Assembly (NCBI GenBank): GCA_035267045.1
Contig: DATFMH010000238.1
Coordinates: 1 to 64,000, forward strand
Source of the DNA: DATFMH01 sp035267045
GTDB taxonomy: Bacteria; Bacteroidota; Rhodothermia; Balneolales; DATFMH01
Length of the DNA stretch: 64,000 bases
Direction: 5' to 3'
The notes beneath the pieces were generated by a model that did no database searches, had not been told where the DNA came from, and worked only from the letters and a program-made list of their open reading frames with translations. Position 1 is the stretch's first letter; each line of letters opens with the position of its first letter. Below, piece by piece: positions 40,504 to 50,700 of this stretch. The position numbers were made by a program, and so were the translations under genes.

Positions 40504-40770
40504 TTATTCTACAGTTGAATTACGAGTTAGCCAGATAAAAACGGCACCTGAGAGGAACATAAAGCCACCCCACCAGATATCCGGATGCAAATATTCTAAA
40601 ACAGTACCGCTTTGGCCAGGATAATAAGCATTATATATGCCTGTTATACCGATAACCAGTCCTGTAAAAAATAATATCAGGCCTACAAAAAACCATATAG
40701 GTCTCATACCTTTAGTTTCCTCGGTATTATCATTTGTTGTTTCTGTTGAGATATTTGATTCTTCTGCCAT
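40504..40770 (-). CDS. Small two-helix membrane protein in the galactose operon
   Basis: I do not recognise a family. The 88-residue protein has an acidic, Thr/Asn-rich N-terminus (about 20 residues), then two hydrophobic helices (about 27-48, FFVGLILFFTGLVIGITGIY, and 68-83, WGGFMFLSGAVFIWL) joined by a short polar loop. It lies 15 bp after the sodium symporter gene and 7 bp before galK, so it is transcribed with them. The location suggests an accessory subunit or stabiliser of the symporter, which is inference only. Confidence 0.75.
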   Translation of the reverse strand: MAEESNISTETTNDNTEETKGMRPIWFFVGLILFFTGLVIGITGIYNAYYPGQSGTVLEYLHPDIWWGGFMFLSGAVFIWLTRNSTVE

Positions 40771-40785
40771 GAAAGGACTCCTATT

Positions 40786-42447
40786 TTACCAGAAATAAAT
40801 ATTGAGGGCAATTAATACAACACCGGAAATAATAGCAACAAATTCAGGTGTCTTATAAAAGGGACGTGGTTTGGTATCCACTTCATTTGTCAGGCCTTTA
40901 ACTAAGCCTACCAGTTCTTCTCTGGATTTTTTCCGTGTGAAGAAGCTAACGATAATAGTTACACCAAAACATATTAACCAGGCCCACCATGCACGCCAGA
41001 AGTTTGCTGCCATATCACTCGATACATGTGAAAAGGAAATCGTATCCCTGGCAATCCAGCCAAATTTAACAGCGATGTACATTCCGAAAGAAGATCCCAT
41101 TCCAGCCAAAAGGCCCCAAAAAGCACCATCTGCGGTAATCCAAACCAGGAACATACCAAGCAGCATAGTTGCGAACAGGGGGGCGTTCACCCAGGAAAAT
41201 ATAGCCTGCATATAATCCATAATCGTAGGCATGCTTTTAGCCCAATAAGCGGTACCGACACTAATTACGATTCCGACCAAAGTAGCCGCTCTGCCCATCC
41301 ATAAAAGATGATCTTTCGTTGCATCTTTATTTATGACAGCCTGGTAAATATCGTACGTCCATACCGTGTTAAAGGCACTTATATTACCTGCCTGACCCGC
41401 CATGAAACCAGCGAGCAGGGCAGTGACACCCAAACCAAGTAATCCATGAGGATAATACCGCTTAAGTAGAAGCGGTAAGGCCGAGTCATAATTAATATGG
41501 CTACCGGTATGCATTAGATGGAATCCGGTGGAGGCGTCTTTTGAAAGCACCAATGCAATCAATCCACCCAGTACAACGATAAACGGCAGTGCCATTTTAA
41601 AAAATGAAGCAATGATGGGAGTCATGCGTGCCGAACGCAGATCTCTGGCGGAAAAAGCTCGTTGTACAACCAGAAAATCTGTAGTCCAGTAACCGAAAGA
41701 GAGTACAAATCCCAGGCCAAGAACGATGCCGCCCCATGTTACCATCATACCATTATGAGCGGCATTACCTGATGTAGACCAAAGTGTTGCATATGATTGT
41801 GGTATGCGGGCAAATATCTGATGAAAACTTCCGATATCAACAATACCTAATACTACGACTAAAAATAAACCAAACCAGATGAGAAAAAATTGGACAATTT
41901 CAGTAAATATTGCAGATAACAGGCCGCTCATTGTAACGTAAACAGCAACTGTAATAGCTGAGGCCCACATACTGATATGCCAGCTCCAGCCAAGGAATGT
42001 ATGCATAACCAGAGCCATTGCATACAAGTTAATACCCGCAACCAACAAGGTCATGACTGCGAAAGAGATAGCATTAAGGACTCTGGTCTTCTCATCATAC
42101 CGTAACTTCAGGTATCCTGGAATAGATTTGATTTTACTACTGTAATAGAATGGCATCATATATATCGCCAGAAACAACATAGCCGGGACGGCTCCTATCC
42201 AATAGAAATGGGCGACATATACCCCATATTTAAAAGTATCACCGGTCATTCCCATTAATTCGAGAGCTCCCATATTGGCCGATAGAAAAGCGAGACCCGC
42301 AACCCACGAACTGTTTTTACGTCCGGCCAGGAAAAAATCATTTTCACTTTTCGTAAATTTTTTCAAATAAAAGCCAATACCGATGATAAAGCCGAAGTAA
42401 ATAGCAATTACCAGCCAATCGGCAAAATTTAAAGCAAAAGATCCCAT
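40786..42447 (-). CDS. Sodium:solute symporter (SSS family), probable galactose transporter
   Basis: A 553-residue inner-membrane protein with about 13-14 hydrophobic helices. DFFLAGRKNSSWVAGLAFLSANMGALELMGMTGD is the first-helix and sodium-site region of SSS transporters, and GYWTTDFLVVQRAFSARDLRSAR is the conserved cytoplasmic loop. It resembles sugar-type (SGLT) members. Its place between a mutarotase-like gene and galK makes galactose or a related sugar the likely substrate, but the ligand cannot be read directly from the sequence. Confidence 0.88.
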   Translation of the reverse strand: MGSFALNFADWLVIAIYFGFIIGIGFYLKKFTKSENDFFLAGRKNSSWVAGLAFLSANMGALELMGMTGDTFKYGVYVAHFYWIGAVPAMLFLAIYMMPFYYSSKIKSIPGYLKLRYDEKTRVLNAISFAVMTLLVAGINLYAMALVMHTFLGWSWHISMWASAITVAVYVTMSGLLSAIFTEIVQFFLIWFGLFLVVVLGIVDIGSFHQIFARIPQSYATLWSTSGNAAHNGMMVTWGGIVLGLGFVLSFGYWTTDFLVVQRAFSARDLRSARMTPIIASFFKMALPFIVVLGGLIALVLSKDASTGFHLMHTGSHINYDSALPLLLKRYYPHGLLGLGVTALLAGFMAGQAGNISAFNTVWTYDIYQAVINKDATKDHLLWMGRAATLVGIVISVGTAYWAKSMPTIMDYMQAIFSWVNAPLFATMLLGMFLVWITADGAFWGLLAGMGSSFGMYIAVKFGWIARDTISFSHVSSDMAANFWRAWWAWLICFGVTIIVSFFTRKKSREELVGLVKGLTNEVDTKPRPFYKTPEFVAIISGVVLIALNIYFW

Positions 42448-42478
42448 TCAGTTACTCCTTATATTCAGGGTTAATTGA

Positions 42479-43477
42479 TCAAAAAATATAGTTACTACAA
42501 TTTTGGAAATCAGGTTTACCATTAATAACACTCAAAGTCAGGGACCAGGTATCTGTTGCACCTGATTCCAGATACGGACATTCATTTCTGGCTACTGCTT
42601 TTTGGAGAGAATCGGGTCGGCCGTTAGTGGGTTCGAGTCCGACAGTCAAATGTTTATTACTGTTATGATCAGGCCAACCGCCATAGCAGAGCCAAAGTCC
42701 CAGGAAGGGTATTTCACTGGTATTGAAGCTGAATAAAATAGATTCATTAGTATCGGGTTTGTAGATGCCAGCGCATCCTTCGTGTAATTTGTTGGTAAAG
42801 ATTTTAATGGCATGATTCAATTGTTTGCTTTGAACACAGGAATAATTTGTGCTGTTATCCAGATACGGCCATGAAAGAATGTCTCCATACTTCCCAATAC
42901 TTTCATTTGAAGAACCATTTACAAAAACATCTGTTATCTCTTCTCCAATTAGTATTTGATTCCCTTGTTCAACATTTAACAGGGGATGGGCTGACCACAG
43001 GTACCGGTACCCGTAATCTGATTTATTAGATAATTGATAGGAAATATGAATCTGGTTTTTATTAATAGATATTTCCTTATTAAAATTATAATCCAGGTTA
43101 ACCCCATCGATGGACAGCGTAAGAGAATCTTTGTTTATTTCATAATTCCACGGACGTGACCACAATTCACCGTGATCCGGCAAAAATGTCTCTTGCTTAT
43201 GGTTATTTCCGGTTTTGAAAAAATAAGATTCTTCAATAGTAGGAAAACATTCATCAAAACCACTGGTATCATACTTATCAAAAGAGTCGCCAAAGGCAGC
43301 CTGATGGTACGGTGATTGTGGTTCTTGTAAAAATTGACTTCCTGTTTTCTTGTTATGCAGTTCAATCATTTTACCACCTATAGCTGGCAAAAAAATAATA
43401 TTCAAAAAATCGTTTTCCATACTCACATAATCACAACCATTTTGAGTATAGCTTTCGATGGTTACATTCTTATTCAT
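42479..43477 (-). CDS. Aldose 1-epimerase-like protein
   Basis: A 332-residue galactose-mutarotase-superfamily protein (beta-supersandwich). Candidate active-site residues are the His in FLPDHGELWSRPW, the His in LWSAHPLL and the Glu in TVGLEPTNGRPDS. The N-terminal IIFLPAIGGKMIELHNKKTG is typical of the fold. Being the first gene of a galactose operon, it probably converts beta- to alpha-galactose for GalK. It is somewhat divergent from classical GalM, so a related sugar could be the substrate. Confidence 0.82.
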   Translation of the reverse strand: MNKNVTIESYTQNGCDYVSMENDFLNIIFLPAIGGKMIELHNKKTGSQFLQEPQSPYHQAAFGDSFDKYDTSGFDECFPTIEESYFFKTGNNHKQETFLPDHGELWSRPWNYEINKDSLTLSIDGVNLDYNFNKEISINKNQIHISYQLSNKSDYGYRYLWSAHPLLNVEQGNQILIGEEITDVFVNGSSNESIGKYGDILSWPYLDNSTNYSCVQSKQLNHAIKIFTNKLHEGCAGIYKPDTNESILFSFNTSEIPFLGLWLCYGGWPDHNSNKHLTVGLEPTNGRPDSLQKAVARNECPYLESGATDTWSLTLSVINGKPDFQNCSNYIF

Positions 43478-43751
43478 ATACTATAAACTTATCGCTCTAA
43501 GTTGATTACTTAGAATATTCAGGACAAACATATTTCTGTAACATATTCAAATTATTGATTATAATAATTTGTAGGACTCTATTAAATCATTTGATTTGTA
43601 TATATAGAATCTTTAAATGTTAGTAATTGCAAGCCATTATATAAAAGTACACACAAATATAGTTGCCATTATTTAAGGCTTGTGAATCCCTTCCATATGA
43701 CTCTATTCCATACGTAATGCTTTAATATCAAAACAAGCATTATAACAAAAA

Positions 43752-43765
43752 TGGTAACGATAACA
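43752..43765. promoter_or_regulatory. LacI-type operator site 1, upstream of the galactose operon
   Basis: TGGTAACGATAACA fits the 14-bp consensus TGTTAwCGwTAACA with one deviation and a central CG, as LacI/GalR-family operators have. It is 275 bp upstream of the mutarotase-like gene. Confidence 0.6.
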
Positions 43766-43776
43766 AATTTTAAGAT

Positions 43777-43790
43777 TGTTATCGTTAACA
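43777..43790. promoter_or_regulatory. LacI-type operator site 2, upstream of the galactose operon
   Basis: TGTTATCGTTAACA matches the consensus fully. Its centre is 25 bp from that of site 1. Confidence 0.65.
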
Positions 43791-44372
43791 GTACTAAGAT
43801 AATAACATCCTTCAATAAATAAATGTCAAGAAAATATTTTTTTAAAAAAAAATATTAGGGCTAATCTATATAAGATAGGGTATGCTTTTAAAGCCATAAT
43901 AATAAAAATTATAAGGATAATTGTATATAACTGTTTTATAAAATAATTAAGTGTAAATATATATTTGAAATCCGAGATCGGATACTCATATATAAACAAT
44001 GCAGTCTATTGACCTATCCATGTGCTATCGTTAATGTTTTTTTTAAATATATTATGTGGAGCAACTTTTTGAAAATTATTTCTCAGATTTTACGATTATC
44101 GAATTTACTGATGTGCGAATATATTTTTGCATCAACAAAAATGTAATGCTATCTAATTGGATAATGGTAAAATCCATTCCATGTAAAATTTTATATAGTG
44201 GAAGAATTAAGCAGCAATAGTCTTCATTGGATTGTTTAAAACTGCAAATGCCCATGTTTGAATTAGTGCTTCTAACATAATACAAAGTGGTGATCCAAGG
44301 AAAGAGTATAAATAGCTGTTGAACCAATTGTTTTCGAGACGCCCAAATTAACATAGATCAGAGTTTTTTTGA

Positions 44373-44726
44373 TATACTGACCACCGTGATGTTACTACCA
44401 TTGGTGGCGCTATGGTAAATGGAAATGTAAAATATTATAATTTCGGTTTAGATGATTACGACCGGCTTAATGATAAGTATTTAGATCCATATGAGTTTCT
44501 GGGCATAGGTTTTAATAGGTATAAGGTAAGCCGCCGGTGGTATAGCAATATTAAAAAGCAGTTATACTTTTGATGGAGTTGTGGGTTTGGAAATCAAATT
44601 GATACCATTGATCAAGCTATTGATTATCAGTTTACCAAATCGACGGTTCATAATTTTCAGATTCAAATTTTTAATCTTGATAAATCGGTAGGGGAATTAC
44701 TAATTGGGATAAATTATGAACTGTAA
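44373..44726 (+). pseudogene. Remnant of an outer-membrane protein gene
   Basis: The frame from 44373 to TAA 44726 reads like the C-terminus of an outer-membrane beta-barrel, ending FQIQIFNLDKSVGELL then IGINYEL. It is broken by one in-frame TGA at 44571-44573 and closed upstream by TGA at 44370 next to a T7 run, where a frameshift may have occurred. No start codon or family match is evident. I infer a decayed gene fragment adjacent to the sugar-utilisation cluster. Confidence 0.4.
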
Positions 44727-44760
44727 ATTATTGATATCTTAACGTTATAATTATACTGAA

Positions 44761-47250
44761 ATGAAAAAAAATAGTTCGGCATTAATAATCATAATCCTGA
44801 TTGGATTATGTACTAATGATAGTTATGCTCAGCAAAATTTTCGACCGCCGGCATATCCTTTGATAGCATCTGATCCGTATTTTAGTATCTGGTCCTTTAA
44901 TGATACGCTCTATAATGGTCCAACCCATCATTGGACTGGTAAAACCCAGTCTTTACAGGGAATCATACGGGTGGATGGAAACTCCATGTATTTTCTCGGA
45001 AAACCGATACCGGAATATGATGCTATTTTGCCATTATCATCGAAAGATAACGGAAGGTGGCGTTATACATTTAATCAACCGGGCAATCAGAAATGGTATG
45101 AGCCGGATTATAATGCATCATCCTGGAATCAGACAAAGGGGGCTTTCAGCGATCACAAAAATGCGCCTAATAAATGGACCTCACACGATATTTGGGTACG
45201 CCGTACATTTGAACTGACCCGGGCAAACCTGAATCATCTTTATTTAAAACTGCATCATGATGATAACGTTACAGTCTATATAAATGGCGTTTTGGCTTAT
45301 AAAAAGATAGGCTGGGTGTCGTCGCCGGTTTTATTAAAAATGAATGATAAAGTTGAAAAGGCTTTACAAAAAGGATCAAATGTATTGGCAATTCACTGCG
45401 TAAACACGGCTGGTGGGGCCTATCTCGATGCGGGCTTAGTTGAGAAAAAAATATCGCAATTACGGGTACCTGATGATAAACAAACATCGGTAAAAGTAAC
45501 GGCTACTCAAACAATTTATAATTTCAATTGCGATAATGTTGCTTTACAGGTAACCTTTACAACTCCAAAATTACTGGGTAATCCCGATCTTGTTTCCCGT
45601 CCTGCCAATTATGTCACGTTTCGGACACATTCTCTCGATAGTCAAAAACATAAAGTTCAACTATATTTCAGTGCCGCAGGTAACCTGGCAGTGAATACAA
45701 AAGATCAGAAAGTCGTTTGGAGGAGAGAGAAAGATCAGAATCTTTCGGTGATGCGCGTTGGTACAAAAACACAAAATGTACTGGGCCGAAAAGGTGATAA
45801 TGTACGTGTGGATTGGGGATATTTTTACCTGGCCGCCCCCAAAAAGGAAGGTCTGTCCACCAGTATAGATGCAAGTAATAAATCCATAAAGAATTTTGTC
45901 GATAACGGGCAATTAACCATTCCCGATGATAAGCAAATGCCGCGTGCTGCCGGTAAAAATCCTGTTACATTGGCTTTAACTTATGATATGGGAAGAGTTG
46001 GTACAACGAATATTAAAAGACATATTATCCTGGCGTACGATGAACTTTACCCGATTGAGTTTTTTCATCAAAAACTAAAAGCGTGGTGGAAAAGAGATGC
46101 CGGTATGACAGCGTTAAAAATGTTGAATCAATCGGATAAAGATTATGCCGATTTAATCACAAAGTGTGATCATTTTGATTCAGAAATGGCCCGAAAAGCA
46201 ACGGAAGCGGGAGGACCCCGATATGCTAAATTATGTGAACTGGCTTATCGTCAGGCTTTGGCAGCTTGTAAACTGGCGCAGGGGCCGGATGGGAAACCCT
46301 ATTATTTTACGAAAGAAAATTTTAGCAACGGTGATATCAGTACGGTTGACGTAATTTATCCCACTTCACCGGTGATGCTTAATTATAATGCAAATCTGCT
46401 GAAAGCATTGATGAACCCGGTTTTTTATTACAGTGAATCGGGCAAGTGGATTAGGCCTTATTCCCCTCATGATTTAGGTACATATCCCATTGCCAATGGA
46501 CGCAAGCGTGAGGAAAGTATGCCCATTGAGGAGAGTGGAAATATGATAATTATGTCAGCTGCAATATCCGAGGTTGATGGAAATGCATCATATGCCAAAA
46601 GCCACTGGAAGGTATTGACCCAATGGGCCCATTATTTATTACAGTACGGTATGGACCCCCAAAATCAATTAACAACAGACGATTTTGCGGGAAGAACAGC
46701 GCACAATGCCAATCTGTCCGTTAAAGCTATAATGGGTATCGCCAGTTATGGAAAAATGGCCGGTATGCTCGGTAAAAAACAAATAGCAAAAGAATATGTG
46801 GATACAGCCCGGGCCATGGCAAAAAAATGGATTAAGCTGGATAAAGAAGGGAATCATTATAAATTGACCTTCACCAGGAAAAATTCCTGGTCGCAAAAGT
46901 ATAACCTGGTCTGGGATAAGGTTTTCAACTGGAATATATTCCCCGATAAAGTTGCACGGCAGGAAATCGCTTATTATCTCACCAGGCAGAATAAATATGG
47001 GCTGCCGCTGGATAATCGTGCTACTTATACGAAAAGCGACTGGATAAACTGGACAGCAACGCTTGCAGGCAATAAAACGACATTCGAAAAATTTATTGGT
47101 CCGCTGTTCAAGGCATTCAGCGAGACCAAAGACCGCGTACCGATGACCGACTGGTATCAGACTACGGATGCCAGCCAGGTTGGTTTTCAAGCCCGGTCGG
47201 TAGTAGGAGGCTATTTTATGAAAATGTTGGATCAGAAAATGGAAAAATAA
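44761..47250 (+). CDS. Secreted DUF4965/DUF1793 (GtaA-like) family protein
   Basis: An 829-residue exported protein with a signal peptide ending DSYAQ (about residue 24). The start RPPAYPLIASDPYFSIWSF matches the DUF4964/DUF5127/DUF4965/DUF1793 family, called 'glutaminase' after fungal GtaA but often encoded in bacterial polysaccharide loci. DUF4965 and the helical DUF1793 part cover about residues 430-825. Between residues about 105 and 235 lies a jelly-roll-like insertion (VYINGVLAYKKIGW) similar to sugar-binding domains of GH2 enzymes. The enzymatic activity of bacterial members is not settled; a glycosidase role is likely here from context. Confidence 0.82.
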   Translation: MKKNSSALIIIILIGLCTNDSYAQQNFRPPAYPLIASDPYFSIWSFNDTLYNGPTHHWTGKTQSLQGIIRVDGNSMYFLGKPIPEYDAILPLSSKDNGRWRYTFNQPGNQKWYEPDYNASSWNQTKGAFSDHKNAPNKWTSHDIWVRRTFELTRANLNHLYLKLHHDDNVTVYINGVLAYKKIGWVSSPVLLKMNDKVEKALQKGSNVLAIHCVNTAGGAYLDAGLVEKKISQLRVPDDKQTSVKVTATQTIYNFNCDNVALQVTFTTPKLLGNPDLVSRPANYVTFRTHSLDSQKHKVQLYFSAAGNLAVNTKDQKVVWRREKDQNLSVMRVGTKTQNVLGRKGDNVRVDWGYFYLAAPKKEGLSTSIDASNKSIKNFVDNGQLTIPDDKQMPRAAGKNPVTLALTYDMGRVGTTNIKRHIILAYDELYPIEFFHQKLKAWWKRDAGMTALKMLNQSDKDYADLITKCDHFDSEMARKATEAGGPRYAKLCELAYRQALAACKLAQGPDGKPYYFTKENFSNGDISTVDVIYPTSPVMLNYNANLLKALMNPVFYYSESGKWIRPYSPHDLGTYPIANGRKREESMPIEESGNMIIMSAAISEVDGNASYAKSHWKVLTQWAHYLLQYGMDPQNQLTTDDFAGRTAHNANLSVKAIMGIASYGKMAGMLGKKQIAKEYVDTARAMAKKWIKLDKEGNHYKLTFTRKNSWSQKYNLVWDKVFNWNIFPDKVARQEIAYYLTRQNKYGLPLDNRATYTKSDWINWTATLAGNKTTFEKFIGPLFKAFSETKDRVPMTDWYQTTDASQVGFQARSVVGGYFMKMLDQKMEK

Positions 47251-47313
47251 ACAACTATAGATGTGGTTGGTTTCAAGCTCTTTGAATTTTTTTCATTTGT
47301 CCAATAGGAAATC

Positions 47314-47347
47314 ATCAGGCTCTATTTTATATAAAATAGAGCCTGAT
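47314..47347. terminator. Perfect palindrome after the DUF4965 gene, probable terminator hairpin
   Basis: Arms of 17 bp around the centre tata (core aggctctatttta and its complement) are perfectly complementary. No T-tract follows, so simple rho-independent termination is not certain. Confidence 0.5.
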
Positions 47348-47446
47348 ACATGTACAAAAGCGTATATATTTATAGCAAAATATATACATGTTCAAAGATT
47401 CAACTTGACAAAAAGATAAATAACCTTTACTCTAAATGGTATAACA

Positions 47447-47460
47447 TGTTAGCGTTAACA
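47447..47460. promoter_or_regulatory. LacI-type operator upstream of the first susC
   Basis: TGTTAGCGTTAACA matches TGTTAwCGwTAACA except one base, with intact outer arms. Confidence 0.6.
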
Positions 47461-47660
47461 AATAAGGTTACTCTACAGTTATGCGTATTTTTAGATCTTA
47501 TTACTTTTGGAAATTAACTTCTAAAAAACTCTTCATAAAATTTATTTTGGGTTGGCGTGTGTAATCCCATACATATCTGGCGCTTCTGAATATACCCTTA
47601 ATTTAGTCTGAAAATCTGTGCACAGGATAAATCTCTGTTATCCTTGTTTCATCTTTTTTA

Positions 47661-47670
47661 AAAGCGCTTT
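47661..47670. promoter_or_regulatory. AAAGCGCTTT palindrome near the first susC
   Basis: This 10-bp palindrome lies about 70 bp before the susC start. An AAGCGCTT core recurs at 53966-53973, about 80 bp before the second susC, and at 26461-26468 upstream of ilvB. A regulator site is inferred from the repeated placement. Confidence 0.4.
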
Positions 47671-47738
47671 GCATGTCCGCCCTCCCGGGGATGTATCCGG
47701 GTAATAATCCTTAACCATAATGACTAATCATCTTACTT

Positions 47739-50700
47739 ATGAAATTAATAAGAAAGGATTCATTCTTTTGTTTGATACGAAACCTGATTACGAAGTTAAT
47801 ATGGGCTCCTGTTTTTATTATTACACTTTTCATTGGAACGGTATATGCCCAAAACATGAACTCTGGTCATACAGTGAAAGGGAAAGTTGTTGATTCGGCA
47901 ACTAAATCACCTTTACCCGGAGTAAATATTGTAATCAAAGGGACAATGCATGGAACATCAACCAATAAAAAAGGGAGATATAATTTAAATAACGTTCAAT
48001 CATCGGACACTCTTGTTTTTTCCTTCATTGGTTATGTCACTAAATTCATACCTGTCAAAAACCGGTCAACTATTAATGTGAGGCTATCCCAAAAAACAAT
48101 ACACGGGAAGAAAATGGTGGTAGTCGGTTATGGTGAGCAAAAGCAAACCAGCTTGACCAGTTCTGTTTCGAATGTGAATGTGAAAAATGTTAAGAAGCAG
48201 AATTTACCCGATGTAAGAGAATCACTACAAGGTGTATCTCCTGGTGTGACCATCCAAAAAAATGGAGGCGCTCCCGGATCGAAGAACATGCAAATTAATA
48301 TACGTGGTATAAACACGATAGGTAATACAAATCCTTTGATTCTTGTAAACGGAATCGAACAAAATTTATCTGATTTGAACCCGGATAACATCAAATCAAT
48401 TTCCGTTTTAAAAGGTGCGGCAGCAACTTCTATTTATGGTTCCAGGGGGGCTAATGGCGTAATTCTTGTTACAACAAAACAGCCTCAAAAGGGTAAATTA
48501 CATGTATCATATAGTGGTTATTATGGAATACAAACAGTAGCACATAAACCCCCTCAATTGGGTTTAAGAGCCTCTCTAAATCTGATCAACACTGAATACA
48601 AGAATCAGCCTAATGGGAAACCCAAATATACGCAACAACAAATAGATCAATGGGTCAATTCAGATAACAGGTTCAAATATCCTGAACAGAATGCATTCTG
48701 GAATGTATTATTCCGCCAGGCACCGGTTGAAAATCATTCATTAACCTTTAATGGCGGTAATGGAAATATCCAGTCCCGGTTGTCACTGAACTATAATAAT
48801 GAAGGCGGTATCATCCCCAATTCGAATTCAAGAAGGTATAGTATCAATTTCGATAATAATATCGATGTTACAGACCATATAAATGTAAGTGCCAACTTAT
48901 TATACCGGAATAAAATTAATGAAGAGCCTTACGGATTAAATAATGATTTTCCACAGATCTATTTTGAACTATGGCACTGGACCGAGTTCACAACTCCTCA
49001 ATATCCCAATGGTACGTTTGGATTAAGCGGGTTAAAAACGAATCCATTGATGCTTGCCGATATGTCCGGATGGCAACATCATGTCACGGATTATGCAGTT
49101 GGTAATTTAAAAGCCAATGTGGATATCCTGCCAAATCTTACTTATACCTTCCAATTTGGCGGACATATTAGTTTGGCATCGGATAAAAACTATAAAAATA
49201 ATTTTACGGAACTAAATTACTACAATGGTAACCAGGTTTTTGATTACGGTTATAATAATTCAAATGTGTACAATAACCGGGACAGCAGGTGGAATATGAA
49301 AAACCTGTTGAAGTATGATCTGACCATTCATAAAAATCAGATTCATGCTTTACTGGGTTATGAACAGACCAAAGCCAATTATCACTGGTCGAATGCTTAT
49401 CGGGAACAGTTTTATAATAATCAGATAACCGCTTTAAATGCTGCTTCACAGAATAACTGGAGTAATGGAGGTAACAATAATGAGAGACGACTTCGGTCAG
49501 TCTTTGGTAGGATCCATTATTCATATGCCAATACCTATATGATCGAAGCCAATGCCCGTTATGATGGTTCATCGAAGTTTTACGGATCAAACAACCAGTA
49601 CAGTTTTTTCCCTTCTTTTTCAGCAGGTTGGAGAGTATCCAAAGAAAACTTTTGGAAACCGCTCAAATCTATTGTTAATGAGTTCAAGTTAAGGGGATCG
49701 TGGGGTAAGGCCGGTAATAATGATGTTGGGCTTTACACTTTTTTCCCGGCTCTAAATCATACAACCTATGATTTCGGCGGGAATTTAGTGGATGGTTATG
49801 TTAAAACGAACATATCCAATAAAAACCTGACATGGGAGACTACCACTCAAACCGATTTGGGTTTTGATGCCCAGCTATTTAATGGCCGTTTTGGTGTCAC
49901 ATTCGACTGGTATAAGAAAAAAACAACCGGAATATTGTTGACTCTTCCGATTCCGGCAACTGTTGGTTTGAATCCAGCACCACAAAATGCCGGTCGTGTT
50001 GATAATAACGGTTGGGAACTATCACTGAGTTATAAAGATGTCGTTAATAAAGATCTTAATTTTTCTGTATCAGGGAATATTTCAAATAATCACAATAAGG
50101 TTATTAGCCTGGCGGGAACCGGACCCTATACGGGACGTACCGTTAAGAAAGTGGGTGTACCATTGGATTCATTCTGGGGATATAAGATCCTGGGACTCTT
50201 TCAATCCAAGCAGGAGATCGCCAATTATCCAACGTACGCTGGTAAAAACAATACTTATCCGGGCGATCTGAAATATGCCGATCTGAATGGAGACGGAAAG
50301 ATCAGTTCTGCTGATAAAACGGTTATTGGCAATGGGTTTCCCCATTATCAATTTGGTCTGAATGGCAGTGTCAATTATAAGGAATTCGACCTGAGTTTCT
50401 TCATACAAGGTGTTGGTCAGTTAACAGCTCAGGAGGGTGGACCACCACAACTCGGAGGAGCTTTTCAGGGTTTCATACTTAAAATTGCAGGTGATTACTG
50501 GACGCCCAATAACAGGCATGCACGTTTTCCAAGGCCACAAAAATTCAGTCATAAAAACTTTCAGGAGAGTTCATGGTGGAATATCAACGCCGCTTATGTT
50601 CGGTTGAAGAATGTGCAGCTGGGTTACACTTTGCCCTCAAGAATTACCAAGAGGGTAGGAATCAGTAACCTGAGATTTTATGTAAGCGGAATGAATCTCC

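Larger units (their letters stand above)
43478..44372. other. Long A/T-rich intergenic region
   Basis: No convincing gene in about 900 bp. It contains two LacI-type operator sites (43752-43790), a degenerate third (44022-44035, tgctatcgttaatg), and an A/T-only inverted repeat near 43833-43856. A 92-codon frame on the minus strand (44076-44354) has low-complexity composition and no known motif and is left uncalled. Confidence 0.5.
47251..47738. other. Regulatory gap upstream of the first susC
   Basis: No gene. It holds a 34-bp palindrome (47314-47347), a LacI-type operator (47447-47460), an AAAGCGCTTT palindrome (47661-47670) and TTGACA at 47405-47410 whose -10 partner is unclear. Confidence 0.55.

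Noticed and set aside
42630..42660. A 'ggttcgagtcc' stretch resembling a tRNA T-arm
   Set aside because: It lies inside the mutarotase-like gene, encodes a conserved part of it, and no acceptor or anticodon stem can be formed around it.
44076..44354. 92-codon minus-strand frame in the gap upstream of the DUF4965 gene
   Set aside because: There is no ribosome-binding site, motif or sensible domain composition, and its upstream end abuts the pseudogene remnant.
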